The position numbers were made by a program, and so were the translations under genes. The notes under the pieces were generated by a model that was not told the DNA's origin, made no database searches, and was given only the letters and a program-made list of their open reading frames with translations. A stretch of DNA of 64,000 nucleotides from Camarhynchus parvulus (Eukaryota; Chordata; Aves; Passeriformes; Thraupidae): contig NC_044584.1 of the NCBI RefSeq assembly GCF_901933205.1, positions 12,689,001 to 12,753,000 of the forward strand. Reading direction: 5' to 3'. Shown piece by piece: positions 11,996 through 24,800 of the stretch. Positions within the stretch are counted from its first letter, which is position 1, and each line of letters begins with the position of its first letter.

Positions 11996-14357
11996 AAGTA
12001 GAGTGTTTCTACATCCTATTTGTCCTATTCAGCTGTTTTGTAATTGCTTCTTTGATTTATGTTCATTTTTTCAATGTGTTTCTAGAATGATGTATGTACA
12101 TAACGGACTTTGTTCAAATCTTATTTCTTCACATGAGAGGTAGTATTTCTTGAAAATCATCTCAAACATTTCAGTTTATAATCGCTTTGGATAAATCACT
12201 CAAACAGGAAGGCAAATGATGCCAGGCAATGCCACCATATTTGTGGAGTTTGGCAGTTTTACATTGAGTCCATATCTGAATGTTTTATTTCCTTTTATTG
12301 CACCATGATACAGTTGGCAATTCATATCCAGTTCATCACTGTGTCATACCTGGCACTTTCATATCCACTTCATAACTGGCTGCTGCCATATCATGCGAAA
12401 AAGGAAGATTAAATGCATATAATGCTTCCTTTAGAAAGGAAGCATTAAATGCATTTAATCAATTTCCAGCAGACAAAACTGTAGTTTAACAAAAATAAAG
12501 TGTTGCTAGATTCCTCATACTCACAGAGTAACCTGCTGGTTAATTAAATAACAATTCTTCAAGCCACTGCCATTCTAGAGTGATCTAATTAGTTGAACTC
12601 TTCATGTTAAAAAAAGACACTTATTGTAAAATTCACAGTGATGTTTATCTCCATCTTTTGAAACCTGTAGCAGGTTAGGTGTCACTATGGAAGTTAGATG
12701 ACAGAACTTCTAATTAGTCTTGGCAGTCCTTAGGATTTTGTTTTTGCTTTTCATATCTCAGTTACTTAAGATCATAAAGCAAATTTATGCTATCAACTTT
12801 AAGTTAATAGTTTCAGTTTCAGGCAAGATTTTTTTTTTTTCTCCTTTTCTGTCTGCTTGAGGTACTAGAGCACAAATAGCCCCAGGCTGTTAATGGGACT
12901 GTATGGACTGGAGATACACCAGGGTGGAGTTTCAGTCCTGCAGAAGTGTCTGTTCCCAGGGGGAGTTTCTTGGCCCCTTGAGCTCCATTTCCTGCCCAGT
13001 CTGAACCTTGGAACTGCTTGGGAAGGGTAAAATCTGATCATCAGGGGAGAGACAAGCAGATTCCCAGCCCTGGGCTGGAGAAGGCTGGAAAGCACAGGGT
13101 TGAGGCTGTAACCCTTTATGTGCTGGCTTCTACTGCCTTGTCCAGGTGCTGGGATGCTGCTGCTTAGTTGCCACCTCTAAAATCCTGGGAAGAACAAGGT
13201 CACTGGAAGGGACCACTGATCTTCCTGTGCATCCAGGCAAAGCTTCAGGCTGTGTTTGGAAAATTGTAACAGCTTGGCATTTCTATGTGGGCCTACAGAG
13301 TTTAAAGTTTTTCTTTTCAGGAAAGGACCTCTGGTGGGTTTACTACTTTTATTTATATTTTATTTCCCTAAAAATTTTAAGGATATAAGGAAAATTCTTC
13401 ATACAAACAATCTGTCAGAAGAAAGAGCAAAGATATTTTTAAGATAATGTTCAGAGTAAGATTTTTGCTACTGCACTTCAGTCTTTCTGAATGACCTTTT
13501 AAGTATTGTGAGTGAACTTACTGTATTCCCAAAATTAAAATAGATAGCTGACATTTTGATATATTGCAAGTCGTGCTTGATTTTGTTCTAGAAAATCATC
13601 ATGCAGATTGTGTCTGTGTGTGTGTGATGCCTATTTTCTCAATTATTCTTGCCATTTTTTGACCTGCACTGGGACAGCAGGCTTTTATTATGGGAGATTT
13701 TTAAGAACCATGGTGATAACTTACTTTTCTTTATTTCCAATTCAACAATATCCATGCCATTTCCAACATTTCTTAATTTCCAGTATTTTAAAGATGCTCA
13801 GCAAGTGCATATACCTTATGCCTACACTGTCATTGCTAAATGTCTTTATTTTTAATGTCACCTTCTAGCCTTACTCATATGCAGCTTGTAATTGGTTCTG
13901 TCATGTGGGCCCCTCATTAACAGATGTCCTGCCTTCAGAGCTCGGTGCTGAGCAAACTGTTGTGCTCTGGGTGAGCCTCTGCACTTGCACTTTGTTAAAA
14001 ATACTGAGCTGTGGCACCTCAGGCTTGCTCTTTCTGTGGGAAGCTTTTTGTATGCTTGGAGATTCACTTTTTACACCTGCTTGTGTTGAGTTTGTGATAT
14101 TTTTGGATTCTCCATCGCATCACTAAGATCTGCCCTTCCTCAGTTTTCTTGAATTCACGTCTGACAAATTCACCCTTGCATAGGGCTCAGCTCTGATTTT
14201 AACTAGTCAATTTTCCTATTAAGAATATTTTCATGATTAATTTTATTCCTGGTGCTGTGTGTTGTTCAGAGTCAGCTGAGGTACATCAAGGGTTTGTTTT
14301 ACTCAGTGTGAGTTCTACCCTTTTTGTGGGCTTGATCCCTGTACAGGCCATTCACTT
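11996..14357. other. intergenic spacer, no gene seen
   Basis: AT-rich sequence after the likely SNX29 3' end. Apart from the palindrome at 12407-12460 I see no coding exon, RNA gene or recognisable transposon. A (TG)6 run lies at 13615-13626. The patch around 12870-13250 is richer in GC but unassigned. Confidence 0.5.
12407..12460. repeat. 54-bp near-perfect inverted repeat (hairpin/cruciform)
   Basis: Two 26-base arms (12407-12432 and 12435-12460) are reverse complements at 25 of 26 positions, separated only by AG. The outer 18 bases of each arm are themselves close to the self-palindrome GATTAAATGCATTTAATC, so either arm could also fold on itself. The spacer is too short for an ordinary microRNA precursor loop. 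Confidence 0.9.
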
Positions 14358-14414
14358 CAGACTCCATGATCCCTATGGGTTCCTTCCAACTCCAAATATT
14401 CTGTGATTCTGTGG
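14358..14414 (+). mobile_element. CR1 LINE fragment, 3' end, + orientation
   Basis: It carries the conserved CR1 3' tail (GATCCCTATGGGTTCCTTCC, then CAACTCCAAATATTCTGTG) and ends in two ATTCTGTG octamers, the CR1 3' terminal repeat. It is 5'-truncated, as most CR1 copies are. It lies 378 bases from, and points toward, the opposite-strand CR1 copy at 14792. Confidence 0.85.
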
Positions 14415-14791
14415 AACTTTGCATGAAAAAAGCCTGTTTTTAATAATTCCAACTAACATCTGCCAGAGCTGTCAGAAACAATGCCTTTCTTTGGGAATTA
14501 TTGCTATTATAAAATAGATTTCATATTGCTATTACATAGCTTCAATCTCTGAAAAATATTTACAGGTTAAGTGAATATAGCAAGAAAAGATTTAATCAGG
14601 TTAATACTAATTTTAAATGCCTAATTTTTGAAAGTATTTTGCTTTTTCTTAATTTTATTCCCTATTTTTTCAAGTGCTAAATCATCCGTGAAGGAAAATG
14701 CTTCAACATGTGCCAATTACACTGACAGTTTCTATATTTCAGTTTCTAGTTGGAAATTAAATTATGTTTATTAACATTCCCAATTTTATAC

Positions 14792-15820
14792 AGAATCATT
14801 GAATCATTCAGGTTGAAAAACACCTCTAAGATCATCAAATCCAACTGTTCCGCCAGCACTGCCAAGTCCCTTGTTACCCCATGTCCCTAAGTGCCATATG
14901 TGATGCCTTAAGTTTTAGCTTTTATATTTTCCAGATTCTTTAGTGCTGCTTTAGTGAGTAGTTCTGAACTTCGTATTAAATGTTGGTGAGCTCTCTTCAC
15001 AGAGTAGGCAGACAAAACAATTCCTTCTCTAGCTTGGGACCAAGGACAACCAATCCAAATCTCAGGCCCAAGAGCAGAAACAACATGGACTGAAAAGAGA
15101 AAAACAAGAAGGATGGGACTTCATGGGCTAAAGCTGTAATTGGACAATTAACTCCAATATGCAAATGGACCAGAACTTATAAAAGTGAGAGACCCTGTGA
15201 CTGGCCATCCATTTTGTGACCATTTTGGGTTTATCTTGGGTGTAGCCCTGGCTGGGCTCTTGTGCTGCCCAAGGTGGATCCCATTGAGGCCTCCTAATTA
15301 ATCCCTACTTTATTCTTTAACTCTTTCCAGCCTCTGTTCTAGAGCAGCCTTCTCAAGGCACCACCTGCACACAACTTTGAAATCCCTCCAGGGATGTGAG
15401 TCTGCCCCTTCCCTGGGCAGCTGTGCCAGGACTTGAGAACCCTTTTGGTGAAGCAATTGTTCCTAATATCCAATCTAAATCTTCCTTGGGACAACTTGAG
15501 GCCATTTCCCCTCCTTCTGTTCCTGGGGAGGCCAACCCCCCCTGGCTGTACCCTCCTCCCAGGTAGCTGGGGAGAGTGAGAAGGTCCCTCCTGAGCCTCC
15601 TTTTGTGCAGGCTGAGCTCCCCCAGCTCCCTCAGCTGCTCCTGGTGCTCCAGCTCCTCCCCAGCTCTGTTTCTTTCCCCAGACGTGACCCAGCACCTCCA
15701 TGTCCAGTTCTTGTCATGAGGGGCCCAGAACTGGACACAAGACTCAAGGTGTGGCCTCAGCAGTGCTGGGACAGGGGGACAGTCACTGCCCTGGTCCTGC
15801 TGGCTATGCTCTTCCTAAGA
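14792..15820 (-). mobile_element. CR1 LINE fragment, - orientation, split by an LTR
   Basis: The - strand is the CR1 sense strand. Its 3' end (AGAATCATTGAATCATT octamers) is at 14792. The CR1 sequence runs to 14903, is interrupted by a 457-bp LTR, and resumes at 15361 to about 15820. Hallmark blocks include CACCTCTAAGATCATCAAAT and CCTAATATCCAATCTAAAT, and GGGGCCCAGAACTGGACACA near the 5' side. About 570 bp of CR1 remain, from the 3' end of the element. The open frames at 15339-15701 and 15605-15862 are chance frames inside this repeat, not genes. Confidence 0.9.
14904..15360 (+). mobile_element. solo LTR of an endogenous retrovirus (ERVL-like), inside CR1
   Basis: A 457-bp block breaks the CR1 exactly where the CR1 alignment stops and restarts. 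Its ends are an inverted repeat, TGCCTTAAG at the left and CTCAAGGCA at the right (one mismatch), giving the TG...CA ends of an LTR. Inside are a CCAAT motif near 15045 and a TATAAAA box at 15178-15184, followed by promoter-like spacing, which sets the + orientation. It resembles songbird ERVL-type LTRs as I remember them. No internal retroviral genes flank it, so it is a recombined solo LTR. About 10 bases of CR1 appear on both sides (near 14894-14903 and 15361-15370) as possible diverged target duplications. Confidence 0.78.
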
Positions 15821-18800
15821 AAATGTTCAGGTGCCTTCCAAAGAGAGAAAACAGGTTTATAGAGAAGTAGAAAATCAAATATAATTTATGTAGTTAAGTA
15901 ACATTCTAGCTACAAATCAAAGCAGGTAACACCTCAGATGTCTGTCATTGGAAATATACCTTGTTTCCACTGGAGTACACAAGCAAGTGTATTTCTTAAC
16001 TGTAAGACTAAATAAAAAAATAATGTCCTTTATATTTGAGCTGCTGAGCAGTTTGATGGATCTGCTTTTCAGATCTGAGCTTTAGATACACACTAATACT
16101 TTGTAGACTGCAATTTAGCTACTCACTCAGTTTTATCTTGAAGCAGCTCAAATTCTCAGTGGGCTTTTGTCTAATGCAGTGATGGAACACAGTTCTTTGT
16201 GCACCCAAAGCAATACACGTATGGCTTCAAGCAGTTAAAAACATGAGAGGCATTTTTGCAGTGGTACTTTAATTTCAAACAATGCATTAGATATAATTGT
16301 CATTTTTGGAAACCATCTGGTTGATATTTTTCAAAGGTGAAAAAAAAGTGAATTGGCAGATGAGATACATCAGTACCTCTGAGCAGTTGAAAACACAAGG
16401 TAATTGGATACTAGAAAAAAGGAAAATAAAAGAAAGCATGTTTTGACCCATCAAAAAGCAACGGAAAAAGTGAGTGAGGAATTCAAGGTAGGAATACATT
16501 TAAAAAATGTTTAAAATTGTACTACATCAAACTGCCACCATATGTTCCATAATGAGATAAAACAAAGTGGGTAATGGATCTGTTACCGAGTCTGTCAAGC
16601 CATAGGACCCTTTGGATATGTCAGTAATTAACAAATAACATCTGCTGTCAACTGCTGTACTTAATCAGCATGGGTAGGGCTCTCCTCCCTGTGTGACAGA
16701 GGCTACACTATGATAGTGTGCTTCTCCTTAGGGATTGAAAATGTCTTTGACCACACTGCTGTATGCAGAACTCCTGCTGAGGTGTAATTAATGGGAAATC
16801 TGGACATGCAGAAACAGCAGAACACAGCTAGATTGGCACTATCAGTGCAGACTAAGAGCTCTGACTACCTTTGATAATTTTTCTGTCAGATAATTCCTGA
16901 TGGCTTTAATGCCCTACTGTGTTTACAGATTGCACCTTCAGAGTGGCTGAGCAACCTTTTCAGATATGCAGAGAGACAAATAACCCACTACCTCATTTAA
17001 AGATGCAGAACAGGTATGATCTTGTTTTTGCTGATAACAGGGACATGAAAATGTGTTAAGGCTTGTTAATTGAGTCCTTGGTTACAGAGGAACTGTCAAA
17101 TGCAATGCACCAATGCACCCTGAGAACCACCATCAATATATGGGAAATTAAAAGATGCTGAAGGTCTCAAAAGAAGTGAGTTTCAAAACTTCTCTGAGTT
17201 GCAGCAGTAGTGGAAATCTGCAGGAGTTGATCTATTTATGCTACCCATTTCTGAATTCATCCTGTCCTGAGAATTCACATAGTTCCTCCAGACCAGAGGT
17301 ATATTGGATGCACAGAAGTAGCTCTATGCCCTTTAAGTAGAGCTGGTACAGAGAAATGGGGATTTGCAAAGCAAAGAGCTGACCTTTCATTCATATCCAC
17401 ATGTGCAAGAATAGATTTAAATACAAATCTTAGAATTCTTGTGCCAGAAAAACAATTTGAAATAATGAGATTTTCCTTTAATCTTCATCAAGGCTAATTA
17501 CACAGATAATATACAATTTATTACATAGATAATGAATATCTAATTAGCTAAGATAACACTCAAAACTATCTGAAAGGAAGCGCTTAAGTTGGTAAATTTA
17601 AGTAAATTTGTTTAATCACAATTGGTTGCTGATGCAGGTGTTACTGTGCTGATGCAATGTGAGTTTTAAGCATCCCCTCTGGTCTGATCAGACTGGTCTG
17701 GGTTGCACAGAATAATTCAATTTCTGTGATTATCCCTTTGCTTTCCCATGAATTGTGATAACAAAATATCAACTTTAAATAATAATTGTTCTAACTAAGA
17801 CAATGCAGTATCAAGACAATCATGGGGTTGGACAGTGTGCATAGTCCCATTGTGAGGAGCAGTGTTCCTTTGACCCTGATTGCTCTGCTCTGCCAATACA
17901 GGCAGCTATGTCCCTTCTCTGTCCCATAGCAAACACAAAGTCAAACACCTCCTTCTTAACCCCCCACTGAGAGTAAGTTAAGGCTGAGAATCCTCACTCC
18001 AGTTTCTCTTTGCACATGGACTGTTCTGATAGCATTTAAAGACCAGAGACTCCTTAGGAGTTGCACTTCGGTTGCTCAGAAAGAAGGCATCTAAAATACA
18101 AAAAGTATTGTTTGACCTGACAATGTAGTTCTATTTAAGAAACAGAAAGTGTGCTGGATAATATATGCAGACACCTCTGTCATGAAGCCTCATGGGGTTT
18201 CACACCCAATTATCTGTGACCACCTCTGGTTACCATAGCAATTCTCTCTTAATTAGAAATTCCCTCTGCTTATGGCCTATCTGTGCTAAAGCAGGAAATT
18301 CAGTTACACATTTGGGCATTTTATTTATTTGTTTATACATTGACTGTAATTTACTGTGTCAAATGACATCTATATTCAGTAGTGCTCTGGATTTTTGACT
18401 CAAACATTGATTAGAATTGTAATTCTTCAATGTGTCCTTGACCCACTTTCAGTCTGTGTATAAGGAGTGGGCCCCCAGGAGAGAGGGCAGTGATGTTGGA
18501 CATGTTAACACTTGAAATAATATGGTCAGTAAAGGGGAAGCAGCTCTCTGACTGCTGCTCAAGAGGAAAGACTCTGTGAAACCTTCCACCTGCATTCAGG
18601 CTTAAGTTTTCAAAACGAAGGGGTCTCTGCCCATATAAGTATTTGATAGTGTGTGAAGTTGTCCATAAGGTGGACAAAAACCACCTCAGAGTGTTTTAGT
18701 GACAGATGTAAGACATTTATTCCTTCTCGTAGAAAAAATAAGAGGAATGACAATAACTTTCATGCACTTTAAGAAGGCAAGTCTAAAAGTTGGGCATCAT

Positions 18801-21800
18801 ACCAATGCTCAGGGCACAAGCTCAGAAGCAAAGAGTATGATCCTAAACACTCCTTCCTGTAATCCTGGGGAGAGCAGAGACTGATAATTCTTGGAGTGCA
18901 GGCCGAAACTGTAGTGTCAAAAATCTCTGTGGTTTCTGATGTAAGTATAGAACCTCAAAGTACAAACAACTCTTTCTAAGATAGACCAAAGCCCCAAACA
19001 AAAAGCTACAGCATGGATCAGTTATTTTGAGGGAACAGGACAAAAATAGAACATGATTCAGAAATGTACTCAGTGCATTTATAAGACCAATTTAAGAACT
19101 TCCTAAGCAGAATAGAATAGAAAAGTGGAAGACAAACTAGAATGAACTCATGCATTGCAAAGTCCAGAGATTGGTTTTGAATGTTTGATTCACTTGTTGC
19201 AACATCCAAGGGCTACAGGCTTTCAGTCTTTAATCTGGAGTTCCTGGGCTGCAAGGGGTTTAGGACTGTACTTTGATATGAGAGAACTGAGAGAAAGAAC
19301 ATGAAACATTCAGCTTAAAACAGAAGGTTACCCTGTCTGCTGTCTTTCACAAAGATCTCTACTGCAGGCCCTGACATACAATGAGAGAGGCTTTAGCATT
19401 TATGTAAACTCACCAGCCATGTTGGAGTGCAATGCCATGTGGAGAAATTGTCACTTACTGTGTGCTATGAAGCTCATATAAATTCTGTTGTATCTTACTA
19501 ATATGTAACATGCTGAAGAGCACAAGCAGAGGCAGTCTTACCTTCTGCCATATATTGCACCATGTCTCCAGATTCTCATGCAATACAGTTTTTTGGTTAT
19601 TGCTCAGAAATGCCACTGTTACATCTGAGCAGGACCAGACAAATACAGCAGGAGAAATCCAAACCAATTTCAGCTTTGTGGTCATGATGTGGACGGGAGA
19701 TGTCAGCCAGGTGACAGCTGAGCCCTGTCAACTTTTATTTTTTAATTTAGTGCTTCTCCCAGCTTATTCAAATGCTGGATTCAGAACTAAAATGCAGTTA
19801 TTTTTTCTGAACGTGCCTGGCATAGAAACAAATGGTGGTTTTAATTTAATCTGTCTGAAAACATTCTTTAAATGAGTAATAAATAGTTCTTAAGAAGTAT
19901 AAGTAAATTGGGCAATCGGCACGTATCTTTAATTATAATTTTAGCTTAATAATTATTCTTGAGTCAGCTGTACAGCATTATTACCATAAGCAAACCTGCC
20001 TATTTTAAAATCTAATGTCACAGTGCAATTGATTAGGGTAAAATGAGATTATCCAGCAGTAAAAGCTTCAGTGACTGCTCAGGGGAGCAGTCAGCATGTA
20101 TACATATACATTTGCCAACATTCTCAGTATAAACTAAATGACTTGTTATATGGTGTCTTTGTTGTGCCTGGATTCTGATTTTCTATGAGTCATCCCTTGA
20201 TTTACTGAAATAGAATAAGATGAGTAAGAGAGTCAATTTATAGGGAAAAAAAGTCCTCAAGCTGCGTAAGGTCCAACACAGTTACAGAGGGATTATTCAA
20301 CTTCTCTGTGCTCTTTATTGGCTCTGAATTTCAGAACTCTCCTGCCATTGGATATCTTCTGCAGGGAGGAGGTCTATAAAAAACCTCATGAAGAACCAGG
20401 GTCAGTCTTTATTACTGCATAGACCATAAAAGTTTTCTTTCTGATTTACATTTTCTATTGAATTTGGATTCATCTGTAGCTGCAAAATTGCATCACATGT
20501 AACACTGTGAAGGCACATAGCATGTTTATGTGATGAAGGGAATAAAAGCAGTTTTCTATTACCACCACATTAAGTTGGGATTGGATTTTGCATTATGAGT
20601 TATCATCTTATTTTACATATTGCTAAACAGAATGCAAAGTTCCATTTAGATGTAACTGAGCTGGAATGTGAGGGAATTTTAAGCATTCATATAAGGACAA
20701 GAGGAGGGAGTACATCTGACATGTTTAGATTTTTAGGTTGTCTTCAATATATAGCATCCTACAATTATACTGATGTTTTTCACTCAGAGAGATAAAAAAA
20801 CCTTTGCAGTATATTTGACTATGCTATCAGGAATAGTTTGAAAAATCCTTAATTGCAGCATTAAGAAAATGAAATAGCAACAGTGTCCTGCAGAGAATTG
20901 ACAAACCTGAGAATTCTCTGGCTGTGCAAGGGGCAACCACATACTGATAGTTTTACAAAGTATAAAGCCATACTACAGGGATATATTCTTAAGGCTGAAG
21001 CTTTTCCTCAAGACTCATTCTTTTAAATTATTTAGAGCAAAAGGATACTAAAGAAGTTATCTCCTTAGTATCAGAACTAATGGATAAATGGTAATGCTAA
21101 AGTTGTAGTTTTATAGTATTTAGTTCAAGATAAGCTACTGAGAAAAGTAATTTTTAAAAAATAACAGTTAACAATTTACCTTTGCTTTGCTTTGTAAAGT
21201 CTTTGTCTATTTGTGTTTCAACTGTTCATTGTTATGTAACTGTTCCCATGGCCTATGGAAACCAGGTTCAGGCTGAGGTTAAATGGTATCTTGTTGAAGC
21301 AGGGATGTGACCCAGGATGAAGGACTTGTATATGCCTCCCTTTGTTTTCCTGCCTTGTAAATCTCTGCCTCTGCATCCATGGATGCGTAGGAAGAGGAGA
21401 GCAGGTGTGAGGGAAAGGTCAGGGATGCTGTGAAGTCTGTGAGGCTTTCCTTTTACTTTGTATGAGATTTAGATGACTCCTTTGTGCAGATTTATGAAAA
21501 CATTCCTCAGTGAATGTTAGTGTTGTTTATTTTTAGCAAAGTATAGACCAGGAAAGAAAGGAAAGCCCAGAGTAGGTAGCATGCACATACCAAATCCAGT
21601 GTTGCCCCACAGTCAGTGTAATACTCAACTCATAAGAAGATTCCCTCACATACAAACGTATTTTCTATATCCATATCAAAGAACTGAATATCTGAAATGG
21701 CTAAACTGAAACAATTTGTGCATCTGTGTGGGTATGCAGTTTTAGGAAATCCAAATTACAAAGTTTGCCAGTGCACTGGAGAACAGAGAATTGCTTCTTT

Positions 21801-24800
21801 GTGGCTGTAAATCTTTTTTTAGATTTTAGTATAGTAAATGGTTCTGAGTTTGACATTATAACAAAGGATAATCCTATGAACAGTTCAAGTTATTATGTTC
21901 TATTAGCTATAAGCAAGGGATAAACCGTGATCATTTTCCCATTAAGGTGGGTTAATGAGAAGTACACGAGGTTGTTGAGGCTGTAATGGAGTACACGGGG
22001 TTTTAAAATCAATGCCACCATAGATTAACTGTACCTTCCATTGAGAGACATGGGAAGGATTTCCAGGACTTGGTTTCTCCAGAGATGCCACATTCTGATG
22101 ACAAACACCCAGGAAACTCAATCCATGGGCTGAGCCTACAGCTCCTCCCCACAGGTAAAGGAAATCAGCCAGAGTTGCTTTGTCTAAAAGTGACTGGCTG
22201 CTGTGACTCTTGATCTCCAAGTTCTCATTGTTTCCTATTTGTTATCTTCCTGTAGGTTAGAGTTTTACAAGGACATCCAATTAGAGGGGGAAAAATAAAA
22301 GCAGCTGTGCAATTGGCTTATTCTGATGTTCAAAATGTTTCCCAAAGTTTATTTTCCTATTTCCACGTGTGTTTCTCTATGTCTGGCAAACATAGGTGCC
22401 ACCTGATCATTTTGGAACTGGCTATTGTCTAATGCTTTTCTTGCTCTGCTGTCAGGTTTGTATGTACTGTACTCACATTTTCCTCTGTTTCAGCCTGGCA
22501 TTACATAGCTTGGAAAGCAATTTGTCTGGGCTGCTGGCTGTCTGAGCAGGGCACACAGTGCACATGGTGCTGCTGGCTGGCAGCTGGCAAGTCATCTCAA
22601 GGATACCTATTCTGCAAGGAACTAGAAAAGGTTGTTGTTACTGCTTTCTTGGAAAAGAAGGCTGGGAGCAGACAAATGTTTGCATGGTGCTGTCTTTGTG
22701 GTAGTGCAAGAACTCAAAAATGGACTTACACCTGTACAGTGAGTAGGAGAGACACTGCTATGGGCTACAGCTGCACATAGGCAGTTGGGCAGCCACTGTT
22801 TTGGAAGGAGGGAAAGGATATTGGGTGGGTAAGTAATGGAAAATATGACATAGAGCTCAAAGTTTGTGAAATAATGTAGTTCCAGCTCCATCCCTTCAAG
22901 AGTATGTTCATTATGGACTTATATGCCAATTTTCCTTCTTACTCTCACAGAAACAGCAAATTTTTATGGATGGTAAGGAATCTAGCTTTGACCTAATGTA
23001 TTCTGAAACACAAGTGAGAGTAAGCTTGAACAGTGCAGGAACATTTAACTGGAAATGGTTAAGTGGGGAAGAGCCACAGTTGTTGCTTAGGTGATGTTCC
23101 CCTGTTTGCAGATCAGAGGTCTCATTACACACAATTAGTAGAAGGATAGAAATGAAAACAAACAACTTTCACTATTCTTTTTTGTAACAAAGTTGTGCCT
23201 GAGAAAAAAGGCATTGACTTCCACTGCTGAAATTTTTGCAAACATATTTCTCCTTCATTAGGTCACCGGTGTAAAGGAATTCCAAGCTATTTCCAAGGAA
23301 TTTTTAAGAATCAGCTCATGCTCTGAGGATAAGCACACCTCACTTTGAGTGGGTACATACACTCTGCACTGTCTGGCAGCAGACATGAATGGCATGAAAA
23401 AAAGTAATTCAGAGAGAAAAGTTGTTTATTCAGCAGTCATACAATTCCAGCATGGAAGCCACTGGCATAAACAAATGAAAGCAATTTATGTATGTACATA
23501 AAGAACATAGTGTGAAATTCCCATTTGTAAAGTGGTATAATGTACTACAGAGGCTTTTTAGTGTGAAAGAAAGGCATCAGGAGCAATTCTGAAACATATA
23601 AAGCTGACTGATTGTCTATAATGCTCCTCAAAAAGAGCCATGTGAGAAAACAAGGCATCAATAAAGGGTATTGTAAAATATATTAAAGCAGCATACCAAC
23701 AGAAAACCTGTTGTGTTTTTAGGCCAGTATTTACAAAAGGACTCCAGAATTAGTCGAGCAGTAAAACTTTGGGACTTTGTTGTTTCCCACTATTCTTAAA
23801 GAAGTAATTTTTCTAATTTAAGACACATTAAACCCCTCCAAAAAAACCTTATTCAGGCAGTGAATTCAGATATTATTCAGATAGTGAGTAATACTCAAAA
23901 GCGTTCATAAGCAATTGCTCACTGTGTGAAGCAAATAGACTTTCATTCAGCATGAGAAGTGGATGCTTTCCCTCAGGAACTACATAGAGGCAAAATCAGG
24001 AAGTGCCACCTACCTTTCATCTATTTTTTGTATTCCCTAGGTCATCGTAATAACACAAATAACACAGGACCAGTTCTTGGTGGAGATTTATAAAAGTAAG
24101 TCTCATTATTTATCTTTTCAGGATTTCGTGAAAAGCACATATAATGTTTCTGCTTGAGATTCTTGCATTTTCATCTTCATATTAAACATTTAGAGATGAG
24201 TTTTCAGCAGGTAAAATAAATGCATTCAAGCATTGTGCAAATTCTGTAAGATTTAAACTTCTCACAAAAATACAAGTCCATATTGTAAAAATACAAAATA
24301 GATAAATATTAGAAATAACATGGCTTAAAGCATTTTTAATATATTATGAAATACAAATCAGATATACATTGCCCAGTATGTAAGATTTTTTAGCTGTATT
24401 AAGAACTCTAGCTTCATGCCAATAAAGCCTCCATCTATAATTCATTTTTAGTAAAGCAACATAATCTGTATATTAATATTTTAATATAGTAAATGCTTGG
24501 AGAGACAAAGGAATGAAATTTTGGTAGGCAAAGATGTGGAGACACTACATTTGCTGGCCAGATCTTAGCTCCCCTTGGGGTTCTGATTTTGTGGCCCATT
24601 AAGCACATTCTTGGTTTTTACTTTTTCTAAAGAGCACGGCACATAAACTCAGCCTGAACTTTGAGATAACACTTTTGTGGTTTGTTCCTCTTGAAAATTG
24701 TTGAGTCATTTCAGTATGGGCTTATCTGGCTGGTGGAGGAATGGATCTGTTTTCAGGCAGGAAGAGAGAAGCTCGAGTCAAGTTCACCCAGACCCATGTT

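Noticed and set aside
12407..12460. microRNA precursor
   Set aside because: The loop is only two bases and the stem 26 base pairs, so it lacks the terminal loop and length of a normal pre-miRNA. Kept only as an unexplained palindrome.
15339..15701. 120-codon open frame on - strand
   Set aside because: It lies almost wholly in the CR1 fragment (its first bases fall in the LTR) and does not match the CR1 reverse-transcriptase reading in a usable way.
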